DNA of 54,371 nucleotides from Bacteroidales bacterium (GTDB lineage: Bacteria > Bacteroidota > Bacteroidia > Bacteroidales > PXBB01): contig PXBB01000110.1 of the NCBI GenBank assembly GCA_003565735.1, positions 1 to 54,371 on the forward strand. Reading direction: 5' to 3'. The notes below the pieces were generated by a model that was not told where the DNA came from, made no database searches, and saw only the letters and a list, made by a program, of their open reading frames with translations. Each line of letters begins with the position of its first letter. Within the stretch, counting starts at the first letter, position 1. This document shows positions 43,723 through 52,278 of the stretch, in pieces. Made by a program: the position numbers and the translations under genes.

Positions 43723-44640
43723 ATGGGTTTAAAAGATTTCTTTTTGAATATTGGAGGTTTTACTATACACTTCTATAGTGATGATAACGGTTTATTATTT
43801 CACCTTGACGATGCTTACATCTTATTTCTGGCAGAGCCGACAGAAAATCCGACAGCCCGTGTATGTGTCAGCAGGGGACGTCCTTTCGATTTATCACAAA
43901 GTGTTGTACAATTTAAAGCCAGTAATCCTGAAGCATCAAAAGGCTTAGAAAAAGAAACACTTTGGAGTATTCATAATTATAATGATAATTCCTATATAAT
44001 CAGTTCTGAACCCCAAAAAGGGATTTATCCGTTTTTATATGCTCATTTTCCAGAAGCACTTGATACATGGCGTATTTGGCTTCCTGAATCTGACACAAAC
44101 AATAATTTTGCTTCAACTGACCCTTTGGCATATCCTATGGGCCCTCTCTTAATGTACCATCTCGCCTTATTCAAAGGGAAAGTAATGATTCATGCTTCAG
44201 GTGTATGTAATGGTACAAACGGGTATTTGTTCTCGGGCTTTTCGGGCGTAGGTAAAAGCACTATGGCGCACCTTTGGCACGAAAGCGGACATCAGGTTAT
44301 TAACGACGACAGACTATGGCTTGGTATTGAAAACGACAAATGTTATATGTACAATACGCCAATGACTTATGTGGATAAACCACGCAAGTCGTTACTTACA
44401 CATGCTTTTTTAATCAAGCAAAGTCCTGAAAATTATTTAAAACAAGTAACAGGTATTGAAAAAATGATGCGTTTAATGGCCTTCTGTATTCAGCACCACT
44501 ATCATAAAAAGCATATTCAAATACTGATGAACACCATTGAAAACATAGCCGGTCGCTTGAAAATATATGAACTGGGGTTTGTGCCTGAACAAAGCATTGT
44601 AGAATTAATCAAAAATGAACAAAAAAGAAATTCCTTATAG
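43723..44640 (+). CDS. HPr kinase/phosphorylase-like P-loop protein
   Basis: The 305 residues have an N-terminal beta-rich domain (about 1-140) and a C-terminal HprK-like kinase domain. MIHASGVCNGTNGYLFSGFS precedes the P-loop GFSGVGKST (172-180), then VINDDRLWLGIE with the paired aspartates. True HPr kinase phosphorylates Ser46 of HPr. This protein lacks its usual N-terminal domain and has no HPr neighbour. Related stand-alone HprK-like proteins occur in lasso-peptide and other RiPP clusters, where some modify the precursor peptide, and similar proteins are sometimes annotated as PEP carboxykinase. The next gene starts 26 bases before its stop, so translation is coupled. Confidence 0.75.
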   Translation: MGLKDFFLNIGGFTIHFYSDDNGLLFHLDDAYILFLAEPTENPTARVCVSRGRPFDLSQSVVQFKASNPEASKGLEKETLWSIHNYNDNSYIISSEPQKGIYPFLYAHFPEALDTWRIWLPESDTNNNFASTDPLAYPMGPLLMYHLALFKGKVMIHASGVCNGTNGYLFSGFSGVGKSTMAHLWHESGHQVINDDRLWLGIENDKCYMYNTPMTYVDKPRKSLLTHAFLIKQSPENYLKQVTGIEKMMRLMAFCIQHHYHKKHIQILMNTIENIAGRLKIYELGFVPEQSIVELIKNEQKRNSL

Positions 44641-45121
44641 CGATTTACTGAATGTAGCATATGACGTTGCTATCAAAGGCAACATTATTAAGCTTAAGGC
44701 AGACGGAAACAGCATGTACCCGTATATCAGAAAGGGGAGCCTGCTTATTATAAGTCATGTTGACTTCGATAAGGTAGCGAAAGGTGATGTTGTCGTATTT
44801 AAAGGACAGGATAAATTTATTGCTCATAGACTTATAAAAGTGCAGTATGTAAATAAGCAGCGTCAACTTACTACCAAGGGAGATTCATGCAATAATGCTG
44901 ATACGGCTTTTGGCAAGGATCTTTATATAGGAAAGGTTATAGCTGTAGAAAAAAATGGGAAAACCATTGATATGACGACTTGGATGCAAAAAAAAACCGG
45001 ACTGTTTTTGGCTATTGTATCGCCCTATACACCGATAGTGTATAACAGTATCCGTTTTCTAAAAAAAATGTTTATTAAGAAAAGTTTAAAAAAAACATAT
45101 GATAACACCTCAAAAAAGTAG
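44615..45121 (+). CDS. S26/SipW-like signal peptidase (S24/S26 superfamily)
   Basis: The 168 residues carry the Ser-His type active site of SipW/ER signal peptidases: LKADGNSMYPYIRKGSLL with Ser33, DVVVFKGQDKFIAHRLIKV with His71, and LTTKGDSCNNAD with Asp90. The lysine of ordinary bacterial type I signal peptidases is absent. The usual N-terminal anchor is missing. A hydrophobic, then basic segment near the C-terminus (TGLFLAIVSPYTPIVYNSIR) may tether it to the membrane. Placement between an HPr-kinase-like gene and an ABC exporter, overlapping both, suggests it trims the exported substrate. Confidence 0.75.
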   Translation: MNKKEIPYSDLLNVAYDVAIKGNIIKLKADGNSMYPYIRKGSLLIISHVDFDKVAKGDVVVFKGQDKFIAHRLIKVQYVNKQRQLTTKGDSCNNADTAFGKDLYIGKVIAVEKNGKTIDMTTWMQKKTGLFLAIVSPYTPIVYNSIRFLKKMFIKKSLKKTYDNTSKK

Positions 45122-46931
45122 TTTTATAAAAAATTTTGGCACAGCGCTTGGTTTGGTTTACAAAACCACACCCGGATATACCATAGCCAATTTTGTGATA
45201 ACATTTATTCAGAGTATATTTCCGTTGATTATCATATATCTTATAAAAGAGCTGGTGGATGCTGTACAAATTGCTGTAATGGCAGAAGATAAAGCAAAAG
45301 CCTTTAATCGTGTTACGGCTGTTGTATTGTTGTCGGGAGGTGTTTACCTGGTCAACTCTATGGCCAATGCTTTGAGCCAGTATATAAGAGAGTATCAGTC
45401 ACAACATTTTTCGGATGCAATGTATAATAAACTTCATGTGAAAGCTTCACAACTTGATTTGTCTTTTTATGAAAACGCCCAATATCACGATATGTTTTAT
45501 AGGGCTTTACAGGAAGCTCCATACCGTCCGGTAAAAATTGTCAACAGTTTGTTTTATATAATGCAAAGTTTTCTGGCCATATGTATCCTTTCGGCTCTAT
45601 TGATATCGTTGCACTGGAGTATTGCTTTGGTGCTTATTATTGCTACTGTTCCGGTAGGGTATATACGCATGAAATATGCCCTTAATATGTACAAATGGCA
45701 AAAAGAAAATACACAACGGGAACGCAAATCTTATTATTTCAGCAGGATTCTGACCAATGAAATTTTTGCCAAAGAATTGAGACTTTTTGGTTTAAAAAAA
45801 TATTTTTCCAGGGCTTTTAAGATTACAAGAGCAAAGCTTATTAAAGAGAGGCTTCAAATAATAAAAAACAAAACATACAAAGAGTTGCCAACTCAGATTT
45901 TGGCCACGCTGGCCATTTTTTCGGCCTATGGTTTTATGGCGCATGGTGCCGTTTATGGCACCCTTAGCTTGGGTGCTTTAGTCATGTATTTCATGGCATT
46001 GCAAAAAGGAATGGGCTTTTTTAAAGAATTTCTTAACAGCTTGTCGGCTTTATATGAAGACAACCTTTATATTGAAAACCTCATGGCATTTCTAAAGCTT
46101 GAAAATAGTATGACATATAGTGGCAAAAAAGGGCGTTTTCCGGATAATTTAAAAAAAGGCATCACGCTTCGCAATGTATCTTTTAAATATCCTAACAGCC
46201 AACGCCATGCATTGAAAGAAATCAATATGCATATAAAACCACAAACCACTGTTGCTATAGTCGGCGACAATGGAGCCGGAAAAACAACATTGGTTAAGCT
46301 TTTGTGCCACCTCTATCAGGCTGATTCGGGCGAAATATTGATTGACGATACGCCCCTGAACCAGATTAATGATGAAGATATTAAAAGCCATATAAGCGTT
46401 TTGTTTCAGGATTTTGTCCTTTACCATTTAAGTGCTAAGGATAATATTATGTTTGGTCGTGTTGATAGGCCCTTAGATGCTGAACAAATAAAAGAAGCTG
46501 CCCAAAAAGCAGGCATCGACAAAACTATTGAGCACCTGCCACAGCAGTACGACACCATATTGGGGAAGCTATTTGATGGGTGCGAGGAATTGAGTATTGG
46601 TGAATGGCAAAAAATGGCTTTGGCCAGAGCTTTCTATAAAAACAGCCCTGTCATAATTCTTGACGAACCCACCAGCGCCCTCGACCCTAAAGCAGAATAT
46701 GAAGTTTTTAGAAAATTTAAAGAAATAATCCGTGATAAAACCGCCATTATTGTAAGTCATCGTTTCTCAACTGTAAAAATGGCCGACTATATTTATGTAA
46801 TGGAAAAAGAAACTATAATTGAAGAGGGTACACATGCTCAACTGATGCAATTGAATGGAAAATATGCCAGCATGTACCGTATGCAGTCAGAGGCCTATAA
46901 TTCTTTGCATAATAAGGATGACCGGCAATAA
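45099..46931 (+). CDS. ABC exporter, fused membrane and ATPase domains
   Basis: The 610-residue half-transporter has a six-helix membrane domain (about 20-320) and an ATPase domain with Walker A VGDNGAGKTTLVKLL near residue 390, Q-loop VLFQDFVLYH, signature LSIGEWQKMALARAF in place of LSGGQ, Walker B VIILDEPTSALDP and the switch histidine in IIVSHRFSTVKM. It has no C39 peptidase domain. The GEWQK-type signature is common among exporters of modified peptides in Bacteroidota, which is an indicative but not decisive resemblance. It overlaps the peptidase gene by 23 bases, completing a coupled three-gene unit. Confidence 0.88.
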   Translation: MITPQKSSFIKNFGTALGLVYKTTPGYTIANFVITFIQSIFPLIIIYLIKELVDAVQIAVMAEDKAKAFNRVTAVVLLSGGVYLVNSMANALSQYIREYQSQHFSDAMYNKLHVKASQLDLSFYENAQYHDMFYRALQEAPYRPVKIVNSLFYIMQSFLAICILSALLISLHWSIALVLIIATVPVGYIRMKYALNMYKWQKENTQRERKSYYFSRILTNEIFAKELRLFGLKKYFSRAFKITRAKLIKERLQIIKNKTYKELPTQILATLAIFSAYGFMAHGAVYGTLSLGALVMYFMALQKGMGFFKEFLNSLSALYEDNLYIENLMAFLKLENSMTYSGKKGRFPDNLKKGITLRNVSFKYPNSQRHALKEINMHIKPQTTVAIVGDNGAGKTTLVKLLCHLYQADSGEILIDDTPLNQINDEDIKSHISVLFQDFVLYHLSAKDNIMFGRVDRPLDAEQIKEAAQKAGIDKTIEHLPQQYDTILGKLFDGCEELSIGEWQKMALARAFYKNSPVIILDEPTSALDPKAEYEVFRKFKEIIRDKTAIIVSHRFSTVKMADYIYVMEKETIIEEGTHAQLMQLNGKYASMYRMQSEAYNSLHNKDDRQ

Positions 46932-46989
46932 TAGTTTAGTGTTTTTCACTCAAGTTATCTTCCAGAACCTGCTTTTAAGACTTGCCTCA

Positions 46990-47646
46990 TTAAAATGAGG
47001 CTATAACAGTTTCGCCACCTTTAACTTTTTGTTGTAATTGGATATTTATCCGGCAATCTAAGGGTATAAAAATATCAACCCTTGATCCGAACTTAATAAA
47101 GCCCAGTTCGGCTCCTTTTTCAACCGAGGTGTTTTTTTGGGCATAGCAAACTATCCTACGTGCAACAGTTCCTGCAATTTGACGCAGCAAAATATTGTGT
47201 CCATTATCATGAGCAATTGCTACGGTTGTGCGTTCATTTTTTTCAGAAGATTTGGGGTGCCAGGCAACTAAATATGCACCCGGGTGATATTTCATATATG
47301 CAACCTTTCCGCTTATGGGATACCTGTTTAAATGGACATTTAAAGGCGACATAAAAATGGAAATCTGCTTGCATTCCTGTTTTAAAAACTCTTTTTCATA
47401 AACAGTTTCAATAGCAACAATTTTACCGTCTGCCGGACTTATAATGGTCTGATGGTTATTATCGTTGCCTTTGCGTTTTGGTGACCGGAAAAACTGCACA
47501 ACAAGCCCCACAAATAAAACCGATACGGCTAATATCAGGTACGTAATTAATGTATGTTTAAGAAATATCAGTTGCAATACATTTATTACAACAACCAGAA
47601 CAGAGGCTGCCATAATTGATTTGCATCCTTCTTTATGAATGGTCAT
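46990..47646 (-). CDS. psd: Phosphatidylserine decarboxylase
   Basis: This enzyme makes phosphatidylethanolamine by decarboxylating phosphatidylserine. The 218 residues match the short PSD-A class: two membrane helices at the N-terminus (AASVLVVVINVLQLIF and LITYLILAVSVLFVGLVVQF), FFRSPKR, ISPADGKIVAIE, SIFMSPLNVHLNRYPISGKV and YHPGAYLVAWHPKS. The self-cleavage site is FGS in LGFIKFGSRVDIFIP, where the serine becomes the pyruvoyl group. Its start overlaps the cdsA stop by four bases (ATGA). A hairpin GCCTCATT/AATGAGGC spans its last codons. Confidence 0.93.
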   Translation of the reverse strand: MTIHKEGCKSIMAASVLVVVINVLQLIFLKHTLITYLILAVSVLFVGLVVQFFRSPKRKGNDNNHQTIISPADGKIVAIETVYEKEFLKQECKQISIFMSPLNVHLNRYPISGKVAYMKYHPGAYLVAWHPKSSEKNERTTVAIAHDNGHNILLRQIAGTVARRIVCYAQKNTSVEKGAELGFIKFGSRVDIFIPLDCRINIQLQQKVKGGETVIASF

Positions 47647-48485
47647 ATTCCAAAAATATTTTTAATAATTAAAAAAGATAAGGTCGCGGGAACAGCAAAA
47701 AAGAGGCAGTCGAAACGATCCAGGAAACCGCCGTGACCGGGAAATATTTGCCCTGAGTCTTTACAATTAACATTCCTTTTAAAGAGGGATTCCGTAAGGT
47801 CGCCAAAAGTGCCGCTAACAGCAACCACAATGGCAAGAGAACCCCAAACATAAAAGGAAAAGCCTGTCCAGAAAATGGAAATAATATAAGCTGTTACAAT
47901 TGTCGACAACACACCGGCGATGAAGCCTTCCCACGATTTTTTTGGAGAAATACGTTTAAAGAGTCTTCTTTTGCCAAATGCCAGCCCAAACACATAAGCC
48001 CCTGTGTCGTTGACCCACAGAAATATAAAAACAGAAGCAGGCAGCAAGTGCGATGGACCATCATAAAATTGAGGCAAAAATAGCAGGTTGAAACCGGCAA
48101 ATGGCAAAGCAATCCATAACAGTCCTGTAAGACCGTATGCAATATTTTCTAACGGTTTTTCTTTTTTTCTGTACATTTCAGCTCCTAATCCAGCTAAAAT
48201 CATCAACCAAGGAATTATCAAATAGTGATAGGGCAGTTTGATAAAAACTACAGCAGCTACCACAAGAAATATTATGGTGCCCGTTAATGTATTAAACAGG
48301 ACAAGTGGTTTGTAACGTGTAGAACAACTAACAATACTGTAAAACTCTTTTAAGCTTAAAAAACACATGATACTAAAAACTATGACATATGGGGCATAAG
48401 AAAAAGCATTGACCGCCCATATGGGCAGGACAACAAATAGTATGATAAAAATTCCCGTTATAGTTCTTATAATTGTGTTATTCAA
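47643..48485 (-). CDS. cdsA: Phosphatidate cytidylyltransferase
   Basis: CdsA forms CDP-diacylglycerol, the precursor of phosphatidylserine and hence of the product of the next gene. The 280 residues contain multiple membrane helices and the family signature near the C-terminus: SPKKSWEGFIAGVLST and SGTFGDLTESLFKRNVNCKD, ending GQIFPGHGGFLDRFD. It appears to begin with a TTG codon at 48485 (MNNTIIRTITGIFIILF); the first in-frame ATG would remove the first membrane helix. It overlaps psd by four bases, so the two are translated together. Confidence 0.93.
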   Translation of the reverse strand: MNNTIIRTITGIFIILFVVLPIWAVNAFSYAPYVIVFSIMCFLSLKEFYSIVSCSTRYKPLVLFNTLTGTIIFLVVAAVVFIKLPYHYLIIPWLMILAGLGAEMYRKKEKPLENIAYGLTGLLWIALPFAGFNLLFLPQFYDGPSHLLPASVFIFLWVNDTGAYVFGLAFGKRRLFKRISPKKSWEGFIAGVLSTIVTAYIISIFWTGFSFYVWGSLAIVVAVSGTFGDLTESLFKRNVNCKDSGQIFPGHGGFLDRFDCLFFAVPATLSFLIIKNIFGI

Positions 48486-48490
48486 AGCAG

Positions 48491-48694
48491 TTACAATTTA
48501 TTTTTTTCAATTATTTGTTTTGCGGTAAAGGCATTTTCTACATGCGTGTACAACTCCACCTCTCCAAAAAGGTAGGCATTATCTTTTTTATTAATGATAA
48601 CACTTTCTATACCATTGTCGTGTAGAACAGCCTTTACGAGTTCGGTATAGTAAGACTGGTTGTGCGCATAAACCTTTACCCAGTTTTTATCCAT
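48491..48694 (-). CDS. DUF2007-domain small protein
   Basis: The 67 residues from the ATG at 48694 read MDKNWVKVYAHNQSYYTELV, then AVLHDNGIESVIINKKDNAY and GEVELYTHVENAFTAKQII. This is the ferredoxin-like DUF2007 (signal-transducing PII-like) pattern, with a putative substrate-binding hairpin. An upstream in-frame start would lie inside the LUD gene and is unlikely. The ATG overlaps the LUD stop (ATGGATAA), so it is coupled to it. The function is unknown. Confidence 0.8.
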   Translation of the reverse strand: MDKNWVKVYAHNQSYYTELVKAVLHDNGIESVIINKKDNAYLFGEVELYTHVENAFTAKQIIEKNKL

Positions 48695-49337
48695 GTTTTT
48701 CTTTTTCAGTGAGAAATACAAATACTTCCTTAGGCCCGTGAGCACCCATTACAAGAGTTTTTTCAATATCAGCAGTACGGCTTGCTCCTGTAACAAAAGC
48801 CATTAAGGAGGCTCCTTTTTCGCCATATCTTTGACGCATAATAGCAAAAGCATCTTTAATATCCATGACAATCTGGTCGGTATAGGCCAGCACAATGTGT
48901 ATCGGTGCAGCGATGAAACCTTTGCGTCCTGTGGCCTGACGAGAACTCATCAAGACACTTCCAAAACGTGCTATCAAACACTCACAATAACTTATTGAAA
49001 CATCTGAATTAATTAAAGATTCCTTATCATCACTAAAAGGAATTTTGTTTATGGTCAAGAGTTCTTTTATTTCATTATCGCAACAGAATGTATGCTTCAG
49101 TTGGTAGTTGCTATATAAGGCATTGATATTCGTAATAAGCTCATGCTCATTTTCGCAGTATATGAACTTTCCCCCTGTTTCTGAAAAAGCTTCTGCAAAA
49201 ATGACATCAGGGTATGGTGTTTTATGGGCAACAAAAATATCCGACTTGGTATCAACATTTTCGAATGGAGGATCCGTTTTGCTGATAATCGCGTGGCGAA
49301 TATTTTTTAACATCCGTTCTCTTGATGTCACTTCCAT
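48687..49337 (-). CDS. LUD-domain (LutC/YkgG-like) protein
   Basis: The 216 residues show the LUD fold with SEADVSISYCECLIARFGSV-like text (NSDVSISYCECLIARFGSVL), ATGRKGFIAAPIHIVLAYTD, the FVTGASRTADIEKTLVMGAH segment and a GPKEVFVFLTE end. The TGASRTADIE element is the family signature. LutC acts with the iron-sulfur proteins LutA and LutB in lactate oxidation, but neither is here. In Bacteroidota this gene commonly accompanies ftsH and cdsA, and its role there is unclear. It lies between the ftsH stop and the DUF2007 gene. Confidence 0.85.
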   Translation of the reverse strand: MEVTSRERMLKNIRHAIISKTDPPFENVDTKSDIFVAHKTPYPDVIFAEAFSETGGKFIYCENEHELITNINALYSNYQLKHTFCCDNEIKELLTINKIPFSDDKESLINSDVSISYCECLIARFGSVLMSSRQATGRKGFIAAPIHIVLAYTDQIVMDIKDAFAIMRQRYGEKGASLMAFVTGASRTADIEKTLVMGAHGPKEVFVFLTEKEKHG

Positions 49338-49350
49338 AATTATCTTTTTT

Positions 49351-49381
49351 AAGACAGTCTAAAGCTCTTTTTGACTGTCTT
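49351..49381. other. Hairpin spanning the ftsH stop codon
   Basis: AAGACAGTC (49351-49359) and GACTGTCTT (49373-49381) are perfect 9-base arms that enclose the last codons and stop of ftsH. On the minus strand the stem is followed by A rather than T, so it is not a standard terminator; an mRNA-stability or processing role is possible. Confidence 0.45.
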
Positions 49382-51533
49382 GAGTTGTGTCTGTATTATT
49401 GCTTTGCTTTTCAGGTTTATGGTTTTCATTAAAACCTTTATCAGGTGCCTCCGATCCAGTGCTTTTGCTATCTGCTTTGGCATTATTTTTATCACTTTCT
49501 TCTGAGGCTTTCGGACTATTATCTGTTGATTTATTATTGTCGGCCATTTTTGGGGTTTCATTTTCTTTCGCACTTTCCGCTTCTTCATCGAAAGGACGCT
49601 TACCAAAAATTTCTTCAACATCTTCCTTAAAGATGACCTCTTTTTCCAAAAGTCTTTGTGCAAGGGCTTCTAATTCTTTTTTATTTTCTATGAGAATATT
49701 TCTGGCTTTAGTGTAAGCTTTTTCAACAATTTTGCTGATTTCTTCATCAATAACCTGAGCTGTTTTTTCGGAATAAGGCTTCGTAAAACTATATTCATTT
49801 TGTCCGGTGGAGTCGTAGTAGCTAAGGTTGCCAATAGTTTTGTTTAGGCCATAATAGGTTACCATAGCGTGGGCTTGTTTGGTTACTTTTTCGAGGTCGT
49901 TGAGGGCGCCTGTAGAAATTTCTCCGAACATGATTTCTTCGGAAGCTCTGCCTCCCAGGGTAGCAGTAATCTCTTCGAACATTTGCTCATAGGTGGTTAT
50001 TTGCCTTTCTTCGGGTAAGTACCAGGCAGCGCCTAATGCCTTGCCTCGCGGCACAATGGTTACTTTTATAAGCGGATGGGCATGCTTGAGCAGCCAGCTT
50101 ACTGCTGCATGGCCGGCTTCATGATAGGCAATAATATTTTTTTCAGCCTTGGAAATGATTTTATTCTTTTTTTCAAGTCCGCCAATAATGCGATCTATGG
50201 CATCCAAAAAATCTTGTTTTTCGATTTTTTCTTTATTACGTCTGGATGCTATGAGTGCAGCTTCGTTGCATACATTGGCAATATCTGCACCTGAGAAGCC
50301 GGGTGTTTGACGTGCTAAAAATTCTTCACTAACACTTTGATTATCAACCTTAAGACTTTTGGTGTGTACGCCGAATATTTCCTGACGTTCTTTAAGGTCC
50401 GGCATCTCTACATGTATTTGTCTGTCGAAGCGACCGGCTCTGAGCAGTGCCTTGTCAAGAACATCTGCCCGGTTGGTTGCAGCAAGAATAATAACACCTT
50501 GGTTAGAGGCAAAACCGTCCATTTCTGTAAGAAGTTGATTAAGCGTGTTTTCTCGCTCATCATTAGCCCCTGAGAAATTCGCTTTACCTCTGGCACGACC
50601 AACAGCATCAATTTCATCAATAAAGATAATGCAGGGGGCTTTAGATTTGGCTTGCTTAAAAAGGTCTCTCACACGAGAGGCTCCTACGCCCACAAACATT
50701 TCAACAAAATCGGAACCGGACATAGAGAAAAAGGGAACTTGAGCTTCTCCGGCAACGGCTCGTGCTAAAAGTGTTTTCCCTGTACCCGGAGGACCTACTA
50801 ATAAAACACCCTTAGGGATTTTTCCGCCAAGTTTTGTGTATTTTGAAGGATTTTTCAAGAAATCAACAATTTCCATTATTTCAACCTTAGCTTCTTCCAA
50901 TCCGGCTACATCCTTAAAGTTCACACTTACGTGAATATCTTTATCAAATAATTGAGCCTTAGACTTGCCAATATTGAAAATCTGACCGCCGCCACCACCG
51001 CCGCCACCGGCCATACGTCGCATAATAAAAATCCAAAACGCTATTAACAAACCGATTGGAAGCAACCAACTGAGTATATCAGATGCCCAGTCTTTGCGTG
51101 TTTCAAACTGAACAGGTATGCGTTCCACATGTTCTTGTTGCTCGTATGTGCGTTGCATACGTTGTTCAAGCACATCTATAGAGCCAATAGAAAAAATATA
51201 ATGAGGCCCTTCGTGAGGCCTGCCTCTGTATCCTTCTCTTACTGACTCATGCTTATCTTTTTTTAAAAAATCTTCTTTTATAAAAACTTCTGCAAATTCC
51301 CCATTAACAACAATAATTTTCTCAACCTCATTATTTAATAAAATATCGGTATGAAATTTCTCCCAGCTGATTTCTTCTGGATCGCCTCCTCCGAAATTCA
51401 TAAATTGCATCGCAATAAACAATATGGCCAACAAACCATAAACCCAGTAAATGTTAAATTTTGGCTTTTTGGGTGCAGGTTGTTTGCCTTTATTGCTTTT
51501 GTCTTTACTGCTCTCTTTCCTTTCTTGGTTCAT
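49359..51533 (-). CDS. ftsH: ATP-dependent zinc metalloprotease FtsH
   Basis: FtsH degrades membrane and short-lived cytosolic proteins as a membrane-bound hexamer. I start at the ATG at 51533; a TTG four codons upstream is weaker. The 724 residues have two membrane helices around a periplasmic domain ([40 protein letters not shown]). A Gly-rich linker (GGGGGGGG) is followed by the AAA domain with GPPGTGKT (about 245) and the second-region arginines ([17 protein letters not shown]). The zinc motif HEAGH lies near 473. The last 75 residues are an unusual acidic and Ser/Lys-rich tail ([20 protein letters not shown]) of unknown purpose. It lies 19 bases after rsfS. Confidence 0.97.
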   Translation of the reverse strand: MNQERKESSKDKSNKGKQPAPKKPKFNIYWVYGLLAILFIAMQFMNFGGGDPEEISWEKFHTDILLNNEVEKIIVVNGEFAEVFIKEDFLKKDKHESVREGYRGRPHEGPHYIFSIGSIDVLEQRMQRTYEQQEHVERIPVQFETRKDWASDILSWLLPIGLLIAFWIFIMRRMAGGGGGGGGQIFNIGKSKAQLFDKDIHVSVNFKDVAGLEEAKVEIMEIVDFLKNPSKYTKLGGKIPKGVLLVGPPGTGKTLLARAVAGEAQVPFFSMSGSDFVEMFVGVGASRVRDLFKQAKSKAPCIIFIDEIDAVGRARGKANFSGANDERENTLNQLLTEMDGFASNQGVIILAATNRADVLDKALLRAGRFDRQIHVEMPDLKERQEIFGVHTKSLKVDNQSVSEEFLARQTPGFSGADIANVCNEAALIASRRNKEKIEKQDFLDAIDRIIGGLEKKNKIISKAEKNIIAYHEAGHAAVSWLLKHAHPLIKVTIVPRGKALGAAWYLPEERQITTYEQMFEEITATLGGRASEEIMFGEISTGALNDLEKVTKQAHAMVTYYGLNKTIGNLSYYDSTGQNEYSFTKPYSEKTAQVIDEEISKIVEKAYTKARNILIENKKELEALAQRLLEKEVIFKEDVEEIFGKRPFDEEAESAKENETPKMADNNKSTDNSPKASEESDKNNAKADSKSTGSEAPDKGFNENHKPEKQSNNTDTTQDSQKEL

Positions 51534-51552
51534 CTCTTTTGTCAACGATTAG

Positions 51553-51933
51553 TTATTTTTTTATATTATGAGTATGTCTGTGTTGTTCGGCATCAGCCCA
51601 CAGTTTTTCAATACTGTAAAAATCTCTCGAAGTATCCAAAAATACATGCACCACTATGTCTATATAGTCTAAAAGAATCCACTCCGCATTTTGGCGTCCC
51701 TCAGTATGCCATGGTTTTACGCCTTTTTTTCGAAGAAAATTGTAAACATTGTCAGCTATGGCTTCTACTTGTGTTGTGGATGTCCCATGACATATTACAA
51801 AATAGTCTGTAATGGCATTGGTTATGTTCTTGAAATTGATACTTACTATATTCTGTGCCTTTTTCTGATCCATGCCCTCTATTACCAGCTCTTTTAGTTT
51901 TTCCGGGCTTAAATGTTCTTTTTGTTTGACCAT
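51553..51933 (-). CDS. rsfS: Ribosome silencing factor RsfS
   Basis: RsfS binds L14 on the large subunit and prevents subunit joining under nutrient limitation. The 126 residues carry INFKNITNAITDYFVICHGT, STTQVEAIADNVYNFLRKKG, KPWHTEGRQNAEWILLDYID and VVHVFLDTSRDFYSIEKLWA, all diagnostic. It is the first gene of a transcription unit continuing into ftsH, LUD, DUF2007, cdsA and psd, behind a TATTTTTG promoter 20 bases upstream. Confidence 0.95.
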   Translation of the reverse strand: MVKQKEHLSPEKLKELVIEGMDQKKAQNIVSINFKNITNAITDYFVICHGTSTTQVEAIADNVYNFLRKKGVKPWHTEGRQNAEWILLDYIDIVVHVFLDTSRDFYSIEKLWADAEQHRHTHNIKK

Positions 51934-51952
51934 ATATTGGTGTTATTTTTTG

Positions 51953-51960
51953 CAAAAATA
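51953..51960 (-). promoter_or_regulatory. -7 box for the rsfS-ftsH-cdsA-psd unit
   Basis: The minus strand reads TATTTTTG, 20 bases before the rsfS ATG. Confidence 0.5.
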
Positions 51961-52278
51961 ACTAAATTTTATAAATAGTTTTAAATCACATATTATGCAT
52001 ATTTTGTAATTGCTGCTATTAAAGTATTTCTTTTAGAAAAACTCATAACAAAGCATTTTGTTTTCACTTACAGCTCATATAAATAACAGTTTGTTAATAA
52101 AGCTTTAGCAAATTATTGCATACTCTAGCATTAAAAATATCGGCAGGTTTTATCTTCAGGGTCTTTGGTTTTAAAGCTTTTACAGGATTTTAAAACAATA
52201 TTTACCCCATAGGTTTTAAGTTCAGAAAAGTAAAAAAAGAATAATAAAGGCGGACAGTAAAAATAAGTGTATATGAGC
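51961..52278. other. AT-rich intergenic region without recognisable gene
   Basis: The 318 bases between the rsfS promoter and the butyrate kinase stop contain only short frames. One minus-strand frame ends KSCKSFKTKDPEDKTCRYF, but it has no credible start outside the buk gene. No clear terminator is seen after buk. Confidence 0.35.

Noticed and set aside
46984-47001. Bidirectional terminator between the ABC exporter and psd
   Set aside because: GCCTCATT/AATGAGGC forms a stem but includes the last psd codons and has no T run on either strand.
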